Positions 13,901 through 14,103 of a DNA stretch of 14,103 bases are shown one piece after another. The position numbers were made by a program, and so were the translations under genes. The DNA comes from JAZDEL01 sp043820655. GTDB lineage: Archaea > Iainarchaeota > Iainarchaeia > Iainarchaeales > JAZDEL01. How positions within the stretch are numbered: position 1 is the stretch's first letter; the number at the start of each line of letters is the position of its first letter. Location: the NCBI GenBank assembly GCA_043820655.1, contig JBDRDO010000008.1:1-14103 (forward strand). The letters run 5' to 3'. The notes beneath the pieces were generated by a model. It was not told the DNA's origin. It was given only the letters and a program-made list of their open reading frames with translations, and did no database searches.

Positions 13901-14048
13901 CATCAAAAAAATCAGTCCCGCTTGCCTTCTCATGCCTAACGCGCTCATTCTCAAGCGCGGGGGTTTCATTCACATCCGCTGCCGCCGGCACGCCCTCTTC
14001 CGCACCTTCTGCGGCTTCCGCTTTTGCCTCGGCATCTTTCTTCGCCAT
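10965..14048 (-). CDS. Large HerA/FtsK-type ATPase (DUF87) with acidic arms and a duplicated C-terminal module
   Basis: The protein has 1027 residues, about twice classical HerA. Residues 1-190 are low-complexity: Ala/Glu-rich, then a basic patch (KAAKKPKARKRGKRAKK, 98-114), then an acidic run. The ATPase core holds Walker A GARGSGKS (278-285), Walker B WLFIDEAH with Asp538-Glu539, and the ATQQPSAID segment of the HerA/VirB4 fold. A second acidic run lies at about 740-782. After it, two similar beta modules (about 827-863 and 992-1027, each ending in a D-S/A-x-x-G-D/E motif) flank a winged-helix-like part (about 880-945, DVKELAGLLELGDLKIKRML). HerA proteins are ring translocases of DNA, usually beside nurA, which is absent here. 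No membrane segment is visible. The ATG at 14048 follows a TATA box by about 35 bp. The function is likely DNA pumping or remodelling; the partner is unknown. Confidence 0.82.
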   Translation of the reverse strand: MAKKDAEAKAEAAEGAEEGVPAAADVNETPALENERVRHEKASGTDFFDEMLGAESSGKKAKDAAEEPVIDTAVAEAEEVAEGAEKEAEIKEDAKPVKAAKKPKARKRGKRAKKNPDKENGTVEIGKDEKDTEEQEPEAEEGPDGEDEQEDVPEEEEGGGKKEDGTEEDEGGDEKGEEEIEEQMKERAERRELIKETIMKKAVDAGNRDLTPEQIGGVRLSFLEDREQNNVFIGMKKGVWKNYGYDGALQIGKIGEFEYKNSDVFLDSQNPHVVFVCGARGSGKSYVMGVIAEELARKNKNVGVLVVDPVGVFWSMKFPNKEEREIKKLFEWGMKPEGLDNVKVFIPSGMVNEVPKSTYDAGFSMQPSLLTADDWCLTFGVERFSPSGLLLDKVLRKVEKGYRKLETNKEVKGRGKKYSLDEVVQCLQYDAELNSREKGYKQDSIRALISRFEASKTWGIFDEKGTPLSELSRAGQLTVLDTSFLEDVVTALVIGILARRLLAARKISTRKEAAQKFKKLDVDELLELEVPPTWLFIDEAHTLIPSGNYKTPATAGLIEYVKQGRRPGCSLVFATQQPSAIDTRVLSQLDVIMSHKLVFDDDIKAIHRRTPTIIPGQYKKPTFIKSLPVGTALTGDRSETTSRAFIMKIRPRMSQHEGRDAETSQSGEAGLTEKQVLSLALEMISLDLEKQGRLDRETIEQVVRTLNAKYRTNLKPDALMKGLEKAGFVVSNLGAEIKGYIEDADDEPEEEDEEGDEEEGGDREDEEEDKDEGEEDKEEAMTHEEVELLALPQRLDKEKAWKVLDTVRKKKFLGFLGSEENVKDAEMKYVTVWKVKYDVFTKGGEFLTREAFIDSRSGEFLHFDKGRFVQSSGLGEIFGMERNDVALLNELKRGKRDVKELAGLLELGDLKIKRMLARLEERGLVAQEKDKKGAISFLLMKKFDLPPNERHEKLGSLNKLPFVKAEVLSKEREAFTREQVPQVMNKLWSNIMVKKIEELYRPVWFATLEMKGRERKVAVDAVTGDVI

Positions 14049-14077
14049 AATTATAACCTATAATAGAATGGTTATTT

Positions 14078-14088
14078 CATATATTAAC
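14078..14088 (-). promoter_or_regulatory. Probable TATA box of the HerA-like gene
   Basis: The minus strand reads GTTAATATATG. Initiation about 26 bp downstream would fall near 14057, leaving a leader of about 9 nt before the ATG at 14048. The remaining bases to the window end hold nothing else that I can identify. Confidence 0.5.
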
Positions 14089-14103
14089 TTTTACCTGTTC
14101 GGG

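Noticed and set aside
1..14103. Insertion sequences, CRISPR arrays, att sites or a defence island
   Set aside because: I saw no transposase or integrase motifs, no regularly spaced direct repeats, and no paired terminal repeats; the genes are housekeeping or surface-related.

Overview
The window looks like a stretch of archaeal chromosome, perhaps from a DPANN or euryarchaeal lineage; I cannot place it more closely. Archaeal signs are AT-rich TATA-like boxes about 25 bp upstream of several start codons, giving leaderless or very short-leader messages. Others are a tRNA-Ser gene without an encoded CCA, a methanogen-type ThiI sulfurtransferase core, a DUF4013 membrane protein, an archaeal-type UppP with Gln in place of the usual His, and a long HerA-like ATPase.

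Layout. From 1 to 2745 everything lies on the minus strand: the N-terminal part of a GT-C-type membrane glycosyltransferase (cut by the window edge), tRNA-Ser(CGA) with a structured leader and its own promoter, a DUF4013 membrane protein ending in a hairpin/T-tract terminator, and a two-gene unit of THUMP-less thiI plus a small TBP-like protein. From 2896 to 6702 a plus-strand operon makes GlcNAc-1-phosphate: glmS, glmM and a stand-alone left-handed beta-helix acetyltransferase. Converging on it, 3 bp away, is an AT-rich patch (6706-7062, minus) with two tandem very basic mini-genes of 44 and 59 codons. Then come a secreted thermonuclease lipoprotein (minus) divergent from a methyltransferase-like gene (plus), uppP (minus) divergent from a Na/Pi-cotransporter-PhoU fusion (plus), and a 1027-residue HerA/FtsK-type ATPase with acidic arms (minus).

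How the genes fit together. glmS, glmM and the acetyltransferase supply GlcNAc-1-P for UDP-GlcNAc. UppP recycles polyprenyl phosphate, and the GT-C enzyme probably uses polyprenyl-linked sugars, so the window is enriched for cell-surface glycan supply. The uridylyltransferase step is not encoded here. thiI and its partner are a tRNA sulfur-transfer unit. I found no transposon, CRISPR array, prophage or defence island. The least explained items are the two basic mini-proteins, the folded leader in front of tRNA-Ser, the TBP-like partner of ThiI, and the architecture of the HerA-like protein.
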